Source: Bradyrhizobium sp. 139 (GTDB lineage: Bacteria > Pseudomonadota > Alphaproteobacteria > Rhizobiales > Xanthobacteraceae). From it: DNA of 64,000 bases. Of this stretch, positions 36,730 to 45,200 are shown piece by piece. Under the pieces are notes generated by a model, which searched no databases, had not been told where the DNA came from, and saw only the letters and a program-made list of their open reading frames with translations. Where the stretch lies: contig NZ_JADPKS010000038.1 of the NCBI RefSeq assembly GCF_023074175.1, forward strand, positions 1 to 64,000, in the 5' to 3' direction. Position 1 is the first letter of the stretch. Every line of letters begins with the position of its first letter. A program made the translations under genes and the position numbers.

Positions 36730-36954
36730 TCACTCCTTGAGGTCGAACTGACCGCGCAATCGGTCGGCAATTGCTTCGATCATGTCTGAACGGTCCGCGT
36801 CCTGCTGCGACCAGTCACTCATAACTTCGACTTTCCAGAAATCTTCGTGTGGCACGACCGAGATGGCCAGGTTCGTCGGCCAGTCGCTGGCATCCTCCAT
36901 CTCCAACCTGATCGCGGCCTCAAGTTCTTCGCGGGTTCTCGCTGGCTTCTTCAA
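36730..36954 (-). CDS. Small conserved hypothetical protein
   Basis: A 74-residue protein, MKKPARTREELEAAIRLEME, then DWPTNLAISVVPHEDFWKVE and MIEAIADRLRGQFDLKE. I recall close relatives in Bradyrhizobium, of unknown function. The only start at this point is TTG at 36954; relatives would use ATG, so expression could be weak. Confidence 0.65.
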   Translation of the reverse strand: MKKPARTREELEAAIRLEMEDASDWPTNLAISVVPHEDFWKVEVMSDWSQQDADRSDMIEAIADRLRGQFDLKE

Positions 36955-37180
36955 GTGTCCATCCGCTGTTGCGCCGGCAGAACGGGACCACCGCTATTTG
37001 GCTATTCCTGCGAGCGCATGCTCAGAAGCGCTGTACGCTATCATCGGTGGGCGGTGGTCCACCGAGTCAAAGGCTTTGCCGGAATAATGTTCCGAATACC
37101 AGTTACTTCGGGCAGGAGCCAATCGAGACTGCACACGTTCCCGCCGGCGCCATGTCGCGCCAGCAGCACGTCGGCGCAAA

Positions 37181-37900
37181 CTATTTTTCGAGCTGGTCCA
37201 GCACGTCGCGAATCTTGACGGCCAATTCATTGAAGCTGAAGGGCTTCACGATCAACTGAACGCCCTTATCGAGACGGCCGTGATGGATAATCGAGTTGCG
37301 GGCATATCCGGTAGTGAACAGGACTTTCAACGACGGACGGATGGCTCTGGCCTGAGCGGCGACCTGGGCGCCCGTCATACCGCCCGGAAGCACCACATCG
37401 GTAAACAGGAGATCGACTCGGCGTTGGCGGTCGAGAATCCGTAGAGCCGCCGGCCCATCATGAGCCTCCAGCACGCGATAGCCCAGCTCGCGGAGACTGT
37501 CGACCGAGTAGCCTCTGACGTCCTCGTCATCCTCGACTACTAGGATGGTTTCTTCCTGTGTCGCCTCCGGATTGAGCATCTCATCAGGTGCAGAATCATT
37601 CGATGCTTCACCCGCCAGGCGAGGCAGGTACAGTCTGACGGTGGTACCTTGGCCCACCTCCGAATAGATTTTTACATGGCCGCCCGATTGCTTGACGAAG
37701 CCATAAACCTGACTGAGGCCGAGCCTCGTGCCCTTGCCGACGGGTTTGGTCGTGAAGAACGGCTCAAACGCCTGGGCCACGGTTTTTCCGTCCATGCCGA
37801 CGCCGGTGTCGGAGACCGAGATGACGACATATTGGCCCGCCACCACTTCGCTGTGAGCCGCCACATAGGCTTCGTCGATGTGACCCGCCGCGTCATGGCA
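37181..37900 (-). pseudogene. Hybrid histidine kinase, only ATPase end and receiver left
   Basis: The frame has the end of a HATPase domain (YVVISVSDTGVGMDGKTVAQ, FFTTKPVGKGTRLGLSQVYG) and a complete receiver (TILVVEDDEDVRGYSVDSLR, phospho-Asp in LLFTDVVLPGG, Lys in LIVKPFSFNEL). The N-box and HisKA domain are missing; just upstream GGHIDEAYVAAHSEVVAG continues the family pattern and then breaks off near 37900 in a sequence with several frames. A receiver made from an internal start could still be stable. Confidence 0.75.
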
Positions 37901-37999
37901 TGCCCGAAGGTCATCTGCCCGTGCGCAAAGAGCAACGAAGCGACGGCGTACTGACGGTCGGCGTTCATGCGCGCATCTCCCATTCGGTTGTCCGCTGAG

Positions 38000-39247
38000 C
38001 TATGACCCCTGATAAAGACCAGTAAAATGTGGATTAAGGTTGTTTGCAATTTCAGGTTCGATGTGCTCGCCGATGCTACCTTCGCGCAAATTGTCCAGGG
38101 TCGGAACCAGCTTTTCCCAGAAAACTTCGAGAATGCGAAGCAATCCAAGCCTGAACTTCATCGCTCGAGCCGTTTCCTCCTGGTTGTAGATCTGACCCAT
38201 TATGTCGAAAGCATAGTGCTCTCTTATAAGAGTTGGAGGGTGCCTCACGTAAATCAGATCATTCGGAAGAGGCTCGTGCTTTAATTGCAATCGCCACACA
38301 CAACGACACACAAGATGCCAGACTTGAAAGAAAAGGAAAATTCCAGCATAGCCAAATTCGGGCTCGAGTTCCGTCGCCTTTGCGAACATGATCGCGTATT
38401 CCACGCCGATCATGTCGCAATTGATCTCGATATTATATGCGCGGCGAGTTTGATCGCGAAGAGTGATCATCATTTGCGGAATTACGTCGACAACATCGAG
38501 CGCGCCTCGATTGAGCAGGATATGACAAAATTCGTGCCCAAAAAGAAAACGGAAACATTGATCGTCAAACTTTCGCGCGCTGAAACTACGGTCAAGTTCT
38601 TTCCAGTGCACTTCCCGTTCCTCCATTGGAAAATGCTTTGGCGGGTCGAATTTTGATGGGAGACGCAGCTCTCTACGTAGCTCATCACTTTCTTTTTTGA
38701 TGATCAGATCAAGTATCGCAGTTTGAAAAGCCTCAGAAGCCGATTCACAGCTCGGCATGTGAGCCCACTGTTCAACGTCGCAGTTCGCCGCCTCCTCCAA
38801 GTCGAAGCCAGAGGAATCGAAAGGATAAGCTTCTGCTACAATGGAAAATACACGAGCGAAGAACGAAAATGCTCCCTCTGTGAACAATAATATCGCTCGA
38901 CCGCTTTCAGGTAGGTCTCCGTACAGGCCCCCTGGGACCTTTCCCGGCCAAATGCCAAGGATCGGAATCTCTACCTTGTCCTTTGCGATGGAACATCCTT
39001 GAAGGAATTCATTACAGATCCGAGACAATTTCTTTCTATAAGCAGGACGATCATATTTTGAGCCGGGATAAGGCTCGGGTTCGACGCCATCAAGCGCCTG
39101 AAAAAACCCCTCCAAATCCGATGCGAGGAAAGTCCTATCGTACGAACCTCCGCTATAATCTACTGGCTCGATTCCAAGATCCTCGAAACGGCCGAGTTGT
39201 TGCTCTTCAAGCTCCTCAATTTCCTCAATGGAAATATCATTCTCCAT
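38000..39247 (-). CDS. HExxH metallopeptidase-like protein
   Basis: The 415-residue protein has no signal peptide. Near residue 237 it has FLFGHEFCHILLN, an HExxH zinc motif, and about 25 residues later YNIEINCDMIGVEYAIMF, which can supply the third ligand (Glu or Asp). The N-terminal 150 residues are acidic (MENDISIEEIEELEEQQLGR). The family is not one I can name. It starts eight bases after the gene at 39255-39572, so the two form an operon. Base composition looks less GC-rich than the neighbours, suggesting transfer. A role as a conflict effector is a guess. Confidence 0.72.
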   Translation of the reverse strand: MENDISIEEIEELEEQQLGRFEDLGIEPVDYSGGSYDRTFLASDLEGFFQALDGVEPEPYPGSKYDRPAYRKKLSRICNEFLQGCSIAKDKVEIPILGIWPGKVPGGLYGDLPESGRAILLFTEGAFSFFARVFSIVAEAYPFDSSGFDLEEAANCDVEQWAHMPSCESASEAFQTAILDLIIKKESDELRRELRLPSKFDPPKHFPMEEREVHWKELDRSFSARKFDDQCFRFLFGHEFCHILLNRGALDVVDVIPQMMITLRDQTRRAYNIEINCDMIGVEYAIMFAKATELEPEFGYAGIFLFFQVWHLVCRCVWRLQLKHEPLPNDLIYVRHPPTLIREHYAFDIMGQIYNQEETARAMKFRLGLLRILEVFWEKLVPTLDNLREGSIGEHIEPEIANNLNPHFTGLYQGS

Positions 39248-39254
39248 CGCGTTG

Positions 39255-39572
39255 TCAGCCGCGCGGAATGAATTTTACTTCGATTGCACCTTTCGTTGCA
39301 GCGCTTGCCTTAAAAACCCCCAAAACTGAAACTGACCCTGATGCGTCCATCGCCAGAGACACCTTAACTTCTGCCACCGAAAAATTTGTCACGTGCTTCG
39401 AGGCCTCGGACAGCAATGTGTCGAGCTTGGACATGATTGAATTTAAGCTGTCCTGCAGCCTTTCGCCATCTACGTTTACCACTCCGTTGGACGAAGTCTC
39501 GCCCGTGTTTGTAGATCCATGGAGAACCAACTTTTCTCCGAATGCCACCGGTAGCTTCCAATTCTGCTCCAT
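39255..39572 (-). CDS. Small partner protein, effector-associated-domain-like
   Basis: About 105 residues. ATG 39572 has GAGAGGTATTG upstream, better than the start at 39632. The second half (VTNFSVAEVKVSLAMDASGS, then VSVLGVFKASAATKGAIEVK) resembles the small 'peptidase- or trypsin-co-occurring' domains seen beside proteases in bacterial conflict loci. The middle (LQDSLNSIMSKLDTLLSEAS) is helical. The adjacent HExxH gene fits this reading. Assignment is by pattern only. Confidence 0.6.
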   Translation of the reverse strand: MEQNWKLPVAFGEKLVLHGSTNTGETSSNGVVNVDGERLQDSLNSIMSKLDTLLSEASKHVTNFSVAEVKVSLAMDASGSVSVLGVFKASAATKGAIEVKFIPRG

Positions 39573-39859
39573 CAATACCTCTCTAAGATTGGTGATACTT
39601 GCGAACCCAACGTTTTGCCGAATCCCTCGCAACCCAGCAGAAGGTTGAACTTAGACTGAGCATTGTTTGTCTTAAGTATGCTACGTGCTCGGGCTGTGCG
39701 TGTCGACTGCAGAAAAAATTGCTTTCGGAAACGTCCAAACGATAGACGCCACCTCTTACCGTCATGCTCGCCTAAAAGTATTGGCACTCTACCTGCCGCA
39801 ACTCGTCATTTCAGGCCCTTAGCCTGCTTTACCTGCCCGAACATCACTCACGCCGGAAT
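39573..39859. other. Intergenic region upstream of the peptidase module
   Basis: Short open frames only. A minus-strand frame ending at 39572-39787 has no recognisable similarity. Confidence 0.35.
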
Positions 39860-40490
39860 CTAGCCACCGCTAACCAGCGGAAAGCTTACCAGCAAACCGA
39901 GGGGAAGCTGTTTATCGGTGCCGGTCCATGTGAAATCCCACTTGCCCCACTCGACCTCGACCCAGGTGTTCGATGATTCCTTCTTGGGCGTCCCCGCAGC
40001 GAACTCGAAGGCCGGCTGTATTGGCTTGAGGGAATCTAGTCGTGCCAATTGGACCTCGGTCGGCTGGCCGGTCGACATTGAGAAATAGGGAAGCCGGTTC
40101 TCCAATCCATCAAGAGAGAGCAAGCGTTTGGAGTCCTCGTAGCGATGAAACGGTGCCACTCGGCCGGGAACTCATCCTTGATAACAAATAGCCGATGGGT
40201 GATCGGCTCCGGATCTCCCTTCAGATAGCCCTTTAGCTTGTCGCGTCGAGTGGTCTCGAACTGCTTGCTGCCTCGCCGCGACGTGTATTTCAGATGCATG
40301 ATCACGTCGGTACGAGTGTCGAAGTCGAGTTGCAGGTTGTCTTGCCGATCCAGCTGCAGGGTCCAGGTGCTGGTTGCGCCAGCCCCCTCAAATGGCAGGT
40401 AGCGCTCATCGCGGAAATTGACCTCGAACATGCCGCTGTCGTTCTGTCCCGTGCTGGTTGCGATCGACGGATGCGCGAGAAGTTGTGCAG
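39860..40490 (-). pseudogene. Tc-toxin subunit A-like C-terminal remnant
   Basis: On the minus strand: ATSTGQNDSGMFEVNFRDER, then YLPFEGAGATSTWTLQL and FDTRTDVIMHLKYTSR, the well-known end of TcdA/TcaB-type insecticidal toxin subunits (the neuraminidase-like/tail region). A frameshift near 40140 is needed before the final beta part (WVEVEWGKWDFTWTGTD). The rest of this very large gene is absent. It is a scar, not a working toxin. Confidence 0.75.
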
Positions 40491-40631
40491 CAGGTTATCC
40501 GAGCAACTTAACCGCCACCTTTGTAGGCGGTCGCATATTTCAGCCCTCAGCGCCCAGTTGTCCACGCTCGCTGCTTCTGATACAGAAGCTAGGGAGCAAC
40601 ACGGACTGGTCTCCGTAGGATATCGACCGCC

Positions 40632-41141
40632 ATGATCGATAGACGCACATTGTGCGTTGGCGCCACTGTCAGTGCTTTCGTTGCGCGCGGTGACGCTGCG
40701 GCCGCCATGCCGAGCGGCCCGCCTCGGCAGCCCATTGAAGCCGGATGGACCTACGCGCAGCTTGTGCCGCCCGCTCGTCAGCCGCGTCGCGAGGATTTCG
40801 CGGATCCGAAAGCGTTCGATCAGTATTTAACCGAGAACGCTTATAAACGCTTCGGCGAAGCCAGCATCTCGATCGACAGCGATGCAAGGGCCGAGATTCA
40901 GCAAGCGATCGGGCGATCCGTTGAAGCAGCCTTCCGTCCGCAGAAAGGCGAAATACGCAAAGGCGAGACCTTGGATGCGCTTCCGCTCGAATATCGTCGC
41001 GTCGTTGTGCTCCGAAACTTCAACACCTTCGTCGAAGTACTGATTGTCGTCGCGCTAAAAGAGGGCAATCGGCTCATAAAGGAAACCGTTAATCGGGTCC
41101 AAGGGTTCCTTTGCCCACTCTACCCCATCTGCACCGGGTGA
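40632..41141 (+). CDS. Hypothetical exported protein with Tat-like signal
   Basis: The 169-residue product begins MIDRRTLCVGATVSAFVARG, a possible twin-arginine signal with cleavage near ADAAAA. The mature part has no family I recognise (RREDFADPKAFDQYLTENAY, RAEIQQAIGRSVEAAF). It is followed after three bases by a membrane protein and then a SLOG-domain gene, all on the same strand, so the three are likely one operon. Confidence 0.7.
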   Translation: MIDRRTLCVGATVSAFVARGDAAAAMPSGPPRQPIEAGWTYAQLVPPARQPRREDFADPKAFDQYLTENAYKRFGEASISIDSDARAEIQQAIGRSVEAAFRPQKGEIRKGETLDALPLEYRRVVVLRNFNTFVEVLIVVALKEGNRLIKETVNRVQGFLCPLYPICTG

Positions 41142-41144
41142 TCC

Positions 41145-41666
41145 ATGAGTTACGCAGAACTCTCATTCCAGTTCGCAAAAGAAATTGCCACGCAACTTAT
41201 CACCTTGTCCTCTGCATTGATCGCCGTGTCCGTCACGTTCCTCAAGGACTTCCGGTCGGATAACCTCAAGCCGCTGCGGATCAGTTGGGGCTTGTATATA
41301 GCGGCGATCGTTTGCGGCGTTTGGACGCTCATGACATTAACCGGCACGCTTGAGGGATTATCGGCACCCGGCAAGACATTTGCGGCTTTCGCCGACTCCA
41401 CGCGCGTGGCGGCCGCTGCTCAGATTATCTTCTTCATCGCTGGGACGATCTCACTTGTCGTGTTCGGCTGGTCGCATGCGTTGGAGCGGCAAGCACCCGG
41501 GGGTGGCGCCGCAATAATACCGCCAGGGCGATCCGGTGCCGCCGGCTGTGCCCGTCGATCCAGCCGCAGCGCCCCCGGTGGCCGCTCCAGAAGGACCGCC
41601 CGCTCCTTAGCGATGGTGACCGCAATCGGCGTTGCTTGTTGGGAGGTGTCATGCCTCGAAAGGTGA
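41145..41666 (+). CDS. Three-helix membrane protein, possible SLATT-like
   Basis: 173 residues as read. Three hydrophobic helices: about 15-35 (ATQLITLSSALIAVSVTFL), 48-70 (WGLYIAAIVCGVWTLMTL) and 91-113 (QIIFFIAGTISLVVFGW). After residue 115 the neighbouring frame gives a natural Pro-rich tail (YRQGDPVPPAVPVDPAAAPP), so the printed Arg-rich end is probably a frameshift product and the real stop would be near 41611. Small TM proteins next to SLOG genes are known as pore-forming effectors in nucleotide-dependent conflict systems; that role is inferred. Confidence 0.65.
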   Translation: MSYAELSFQFAKEIATQLITLSSALIAVSVTFLKDFRSDNLKPLRISWGLYIAAIVCGVWTLMTLTGTLEGLSAPGKTFAAFADSTRVAAAAQIIFFIAGTISLVVFGWSHALERQAPGGGAAIIPPGRSGAAGCARRSSRSAPGGRSRRTARSLAMVTAIGVACWEVSCLER

Positions 41667-42472
41667 TCATCGGTGTTATCGGCGCAACGCATCGAGATGA
41701 CGAGCCTGTTGCTTCGGAGGTGCTGGGTCTTGCTCGGTCTATTGGCCACGAGATCGGGACCAGAGATGCCATTTTGCTGACCGGTGGCGAGCCAAATGAG
41801 GAGGACCGCTCGGTCAAAAGCTTTGCCATGCTGGGATGCCAAGAGGCGAAGCTCGATGAGCACCCATCCGGCCGCATGATCAGCGTCGTGCCCGGACGCA
41901 CTTCAAATCGTGTCGATCCAGCGCCCGGTACTCGTCGAGTAGTGCTTCAAACAAAGCTTTCATCGATGGGACGAAACCCGATTACCGGCGGCACACCTGA
42001 TAGATTAATCGTGCTCCGCCACGGCAGAGCAGGTACCCTCGTCGAACTTGCGTTTGCGTTGAGGTGGAACGATCTAGTTGCACCCGTGTTTGTTCGCTCG
42101 ATCGCGCATTTGCGGGCGGCGAACACGACTCAACAAGAAAAAAAGGAAAAGGATAAGATCCTCGCCGGTATCCGCGAGGCCATAGCCGAATTTCGCGCGG
42201 ACGGTACATGTGGCATCCCCGAAATCGATCCCGCAGCCTTGCGGCATGCGCTTAGCCAGTGCCTCAATACAACTCAGAACGCGGCGCAAGGTGATGTCGC
42301 CATTGCAAAAGTGGCTGTTGATGCCGCCATGGCTGGACTGCCGGATCAGTTCAAGCTTACCCGATTTGAGGGACTGCCCTGCACGACGAACAAATGTGAG
42401 AGAGTGCAGAAGGACGTGTTTGAAAAGTCCGTCGAAGAATTGTCCAATCTGCAGCCCGGCGCTGTATTCTAG
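41651..42472 (+). CDS. SLOG (LOG-like nucleotide-binding) domain protein
   Basis: The ATG at 41651 gives MPRKVIIGVIGATHRDDEPV, a Rossmann-like start. Later DAILLTGGEPNEED and DRLIVLRHGRAGTLVELAFA correspond to the glycine and GT-E segments of the SLOG superfamily (LOG/TIGR00725-like), which binds or hydrolyses nucleotides. About 273 residues; the C-terminal 100 are helical. It overlaps the end of the membrane-protein frame by 16 bases. A sensor role in a defence operon is possible. Confidence 0.72.
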   Translation: MPRKVIIGVIGATHRDDEPVASEVLGLARSIGHEIGTRDAILLTGGEPNEEDRSVKSFAMLGCQEAKLDEHPSGRMISVVPGRTSNRVDPAPGTRRVVLQTKLSSMGRNPITGGTPDRLIVLRHGRAGTLVELAFALRWNDLVAPVFVRSIAHLRAANTTQQEKKEKDKILAGIREAIAEFRADGTCGIPEIDPAALRHALSQCLNTTQNAAQGDVAIAKVAVDAAMAGLPDQFKLTRFEGLPCTTNKCERVQKDVFEKSVEELSNLQPGAVF

Positions 42473-42599
42473 ATATTTATCCACACTGCTGGACATTCGG
42501 CCACTTGATTGGATGTTTCGACTGAGGGCTCAAAGCTCATTGCCAAGCAACCGAGCGTGCTAACTTTTCGGCGACCTCCGTTCACGACCTGGCCGGTGA

Positions 42600-43260
42600 C
42601 CAGCTGATCGTGAACATATACCCCTACCGGGCAAACTTCACTTCTATCTGACGGACCCTCGCATTGCAGAGTTCACGCGGTGTGCTGAAGGGAATGCGGT
42701 GTACGACGCCGACCTTGATGCCGTGTTTATTGACCGAAGTTTGTTCAATCCGTCCGAGTTGGGAATAGTAGGAAAGGCGCTGCACTGGGAGCGATGGGCT
42801 CCCAGCCGGTTGCGTTCATAAACACGTTTATCATGTTGATCGTACTTCACTAACTTGGCCATCGAAAGCTCCACCGCTTCCAGCGAGGTATCTTCGATGC
42901 CTCAGAGCGCCGCCACAGGGAAATTGAAGCTGATGGGTTTGCCGCAAGCGCGCTCCACCAAGCCTACATTAGGAGCCTCATTACCGCCGATTCAGAGGTC
43001 CTGACGGAACTCGCCCAAGCAGGGGTTGGCGATCACCCTGAGCCCGGGCAGAGCAACTCGTTGCACTAGTCTTTTTCGCGGCCGCGCAAATGAGTGTTGG
43101 GCTGCTTTTTATGGAACGTATTCGTCCGTTTACGAGGATGCCAGCCATCCGTCGTTTCGAGACAGGATCCGAAGAATTTCGGAGATCTTTGCCAACCTCG
43201 CTGGCGACGACGCAACGCTAACAAGCTATCTCCAGTACTTCGTGTCGTCTCAGGCCGCAT
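42600..43260 (+). pseudogene. Dead HExxH metallopeptidase
   Basis: Several frames combine: LPGKLHFYLTDPRIAEFTRC, then ADLDAVFIDRSLFNPSELGI (42624-42823); next MLIVLH-stop-LGHRKLHRFQRGIF (42833-42890), where TAA replaces the Glu codon of a HELGH motif; then RREIEADGFAASAL-like REIEADGFAASALHQAYIRS (third ligand) and, after another shift, ASHPSFRDRIRRISEIFANL. The order matches a short gluzincin peptidase. At least two frameshifts and one stop destroy it. Confidence 0.65.
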
Positions 43261-43456
43261 CGATGCACTGCGGAAGGCCGCGTTGCTCGAGGTGCATAGC
43301 GAGAGGCCGCTGTCCGCGGCACAGTTTGACGATGATGGATTAGTGTTAGTCAGCCGGTCTTGGACCGCGTACCGTGTGAGGCCGATGATCTTGGCAAGCT
43401 TGCGAAACCGAGCGGTTAACTGCCTTGACGGCTTCAGCGGACGAAACCCTTTTAAG

Positions 43457-43720
43457 TCAATTGGGCCAAAGCCAATGGCTGAAGGCTGCGGCGACGAGCG
43501 CGGCTCCTAATACACCCACGATTAATGCACCCGCATTCTTTACGCGCATCGAAATGAACAGAAGGACGAACCCGACAGCTCCGGCCAGATAGAACGGAAA
43601 CGAGCCTTGATCTATCGATGGCTTGACGACGTCCCTGGCGCCTCGCATCGCGCAAGAGGCCATCTGATAGACCAGGAGCAAGAGGCCGGCTATCCCACAA
43701 AATTGCACGGTCCGTATCAC
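43457..43720 (-). CDS. Small membrane protein (three helices)
   Basis: From GTG 43720: MIRTVQFCGIAGLLLLVYQM, then FPFYLAGAVGFVLLFISMRV and AGALIVGVLGAALVAAAFSH. Three hydrophobic helices in 87 residues. GTG lies two bases after the stop of the 42-residue frame upstream, suggesting coupled translation. A longer frame to 43819 is possible. No family recognised. Confidence 0.5.
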   Translation of the reverse strand: MIRTVQFCGIAGLLLLVYQMASCAMRGARDVVKPSIDQGSFPFYLAGAVGFVLLFISMRVKNAGALIVGVLGAALVAAAFSHWLWPN

Positions 43721-43722
43721 TA

Positions 43723-43851
43723 TTACCAAAGCTGTGTCCGAAACGCGAAAACTAAACGCCGAGGGGAAAACCAATCTATCCCGACGATTGCCAGTGAGCT
43801 GAGAAACACGAGAACCCAAACCAACAAGAGGATGGCGAGCACGACATCCAT
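43723..43851 (-). CDS. Tiny membrane protein (42 aa)
   Basis: Encodes MDVVLAILLLVWVLVFLSSL, then AIVGIDWFSPRRL; one N-terminal membrane helix and a basic tail. It sits directly before the three-helix protein. Confidence 0.45.
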   Translation of the reverse strand: MDVVLAILLLVWVLVFLSSLAIVGIDWFSPRRLVFAFRTQLW

Positions 43852-43918
43852 CGGTTCCCCCCTTTTGCCGTTTGCTCCGGCGGTGCGGCTAGTCAGACGC
43901 TCGTAGCGGTTGATGAAA

Positions 43919-44026
43919 CTATGTAATGCTCTCCAATAGCTTTCCAGATGCCAAGATTACTAGCAGAAGGGCACAATCCGCTAGTAGCAAGATCGCATGA
44001 CCCGCCGAATTTCTGAGTAGGCCCAT
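43919..44026 (-). CDS. Tiny membrane protein (35 aa)
   Basis: Encodes MGLLRNSAGHAILLLADCAL, then LLVILASGKLLESIT; one hydrophobic helix. It precedes the two membrane genes above on the same strand. Confidence 0.4.
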   Translation of the reverse strand: MGLLRNSAGHAILLLADCALLLVILASGKLLESIT

Positions 44027-45200
44027 TTGGCGTCTCGCTGCAGGGGACGGATGATGGTGAAGGTGCGGGGGTCCGATGCGCTCCTGCATGCTGAGACTCG
44101 GTTCATTGATGCTTTCCTCGCCCGTGTCCGTGCTGAACAGACCAAGTGTGCCAAACGGCTCTGGCAAAGCGAAGGGGAAGACGTCGTGGGCGAAGGGGCG
44201 GACTTGGCTAGGGCGTCGCACCGAGTTTCCCCGTCGGCCTCGGCTTATCGCCGTCGCGGCGGAGCAAGTGACGGACGGAAGATAGCTCATAGCCCATCTC
44301 CTGCCACTCGCAGAGCGAGGGCGGAAGGAGAGAAGCGAAGCCTTCAGGAACGCAGCCCAGAGGGGCGGCTTGCACACGAGGTCTAGAGAGCATTTTCCGA
44401 CCTGGCAGAATCGGAAGGGAACCTGCGGGCGCAAAGCGTGATTCGCCCTGAGGGCTGGTGATGGAAGCCAGCCCCCGTGGCTAAACCCCTCTCGCCGGAT
44501 CTTCGCGTTTGCTGCATCGGAATCAACTCCATTGATGTGTTAAATCATATGAAGCGCACAACGAGGATCCGCCGCTGCACTGGCAACGTATTGGTAGGTC
44601 AGAGCTGGACGTGAGTATTAGTTCGGGACGGCGCGACATCCGGTGGATGCGCGAAGCCCGCGTTCAACGCAGCCTTGCTGATTTTAAAGGCTGCGCCGGA
44701 CATACTGGTCGAGGATACCTGCTTCGCCACCGGCCGACAGTGGCGGCAATTCCGGTTCCTTCTGCAACGCGAATATTTGTGCTCGGCATCGAGGGATCTC
44801 TGGTCTGTGCGCGCCCTCCAAAATCGGCGAACGAAAGCCGGTATCGTGCCAAGCACGGCACCTTTCGAAGGGTGGATGGCGCTCCGAGCAGACTTGCGAC
44901 TGCAGCCAGCCGTGTCTTCTGACCGGCTCAGGTTGGTCGGTCCGTCGATTCGGCATTGAAGCCCTCCGTCACGCGTCGTCCATATGACAATTTACGCAGC
45001 GTTCAAGACACGCGGATCGGCAGTTTCTCAGGAGGCGCTCCGGCCAGCGCGTAAAGACAGGGCGATTGCGTGGAATGCTCATCGAAAATGACTGGTCACC
45101 CGGACCTCATCAAGCCGCCTACGCTGGGGTCGGTCCCCCGACCAATGCCTCGTTGCGCAAGTCATAAGACAGCCATTCCTCGGCCGCCGTTCGAGGCCTC
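44027..45200. other. Long stretch without a supported gene
   Basis: Overlapping open frames occur on both strands at 44027-44960, but I recognise none. 45000-45200 holds the end region of the GH13 operon. Confidence 0.45.

Noticed and set aside
44027..44960. Several overlapping frames of 60-170 residues on both strands
   Set aside because: None has a convincing start, domain or composition. Left as unannotated sequence.
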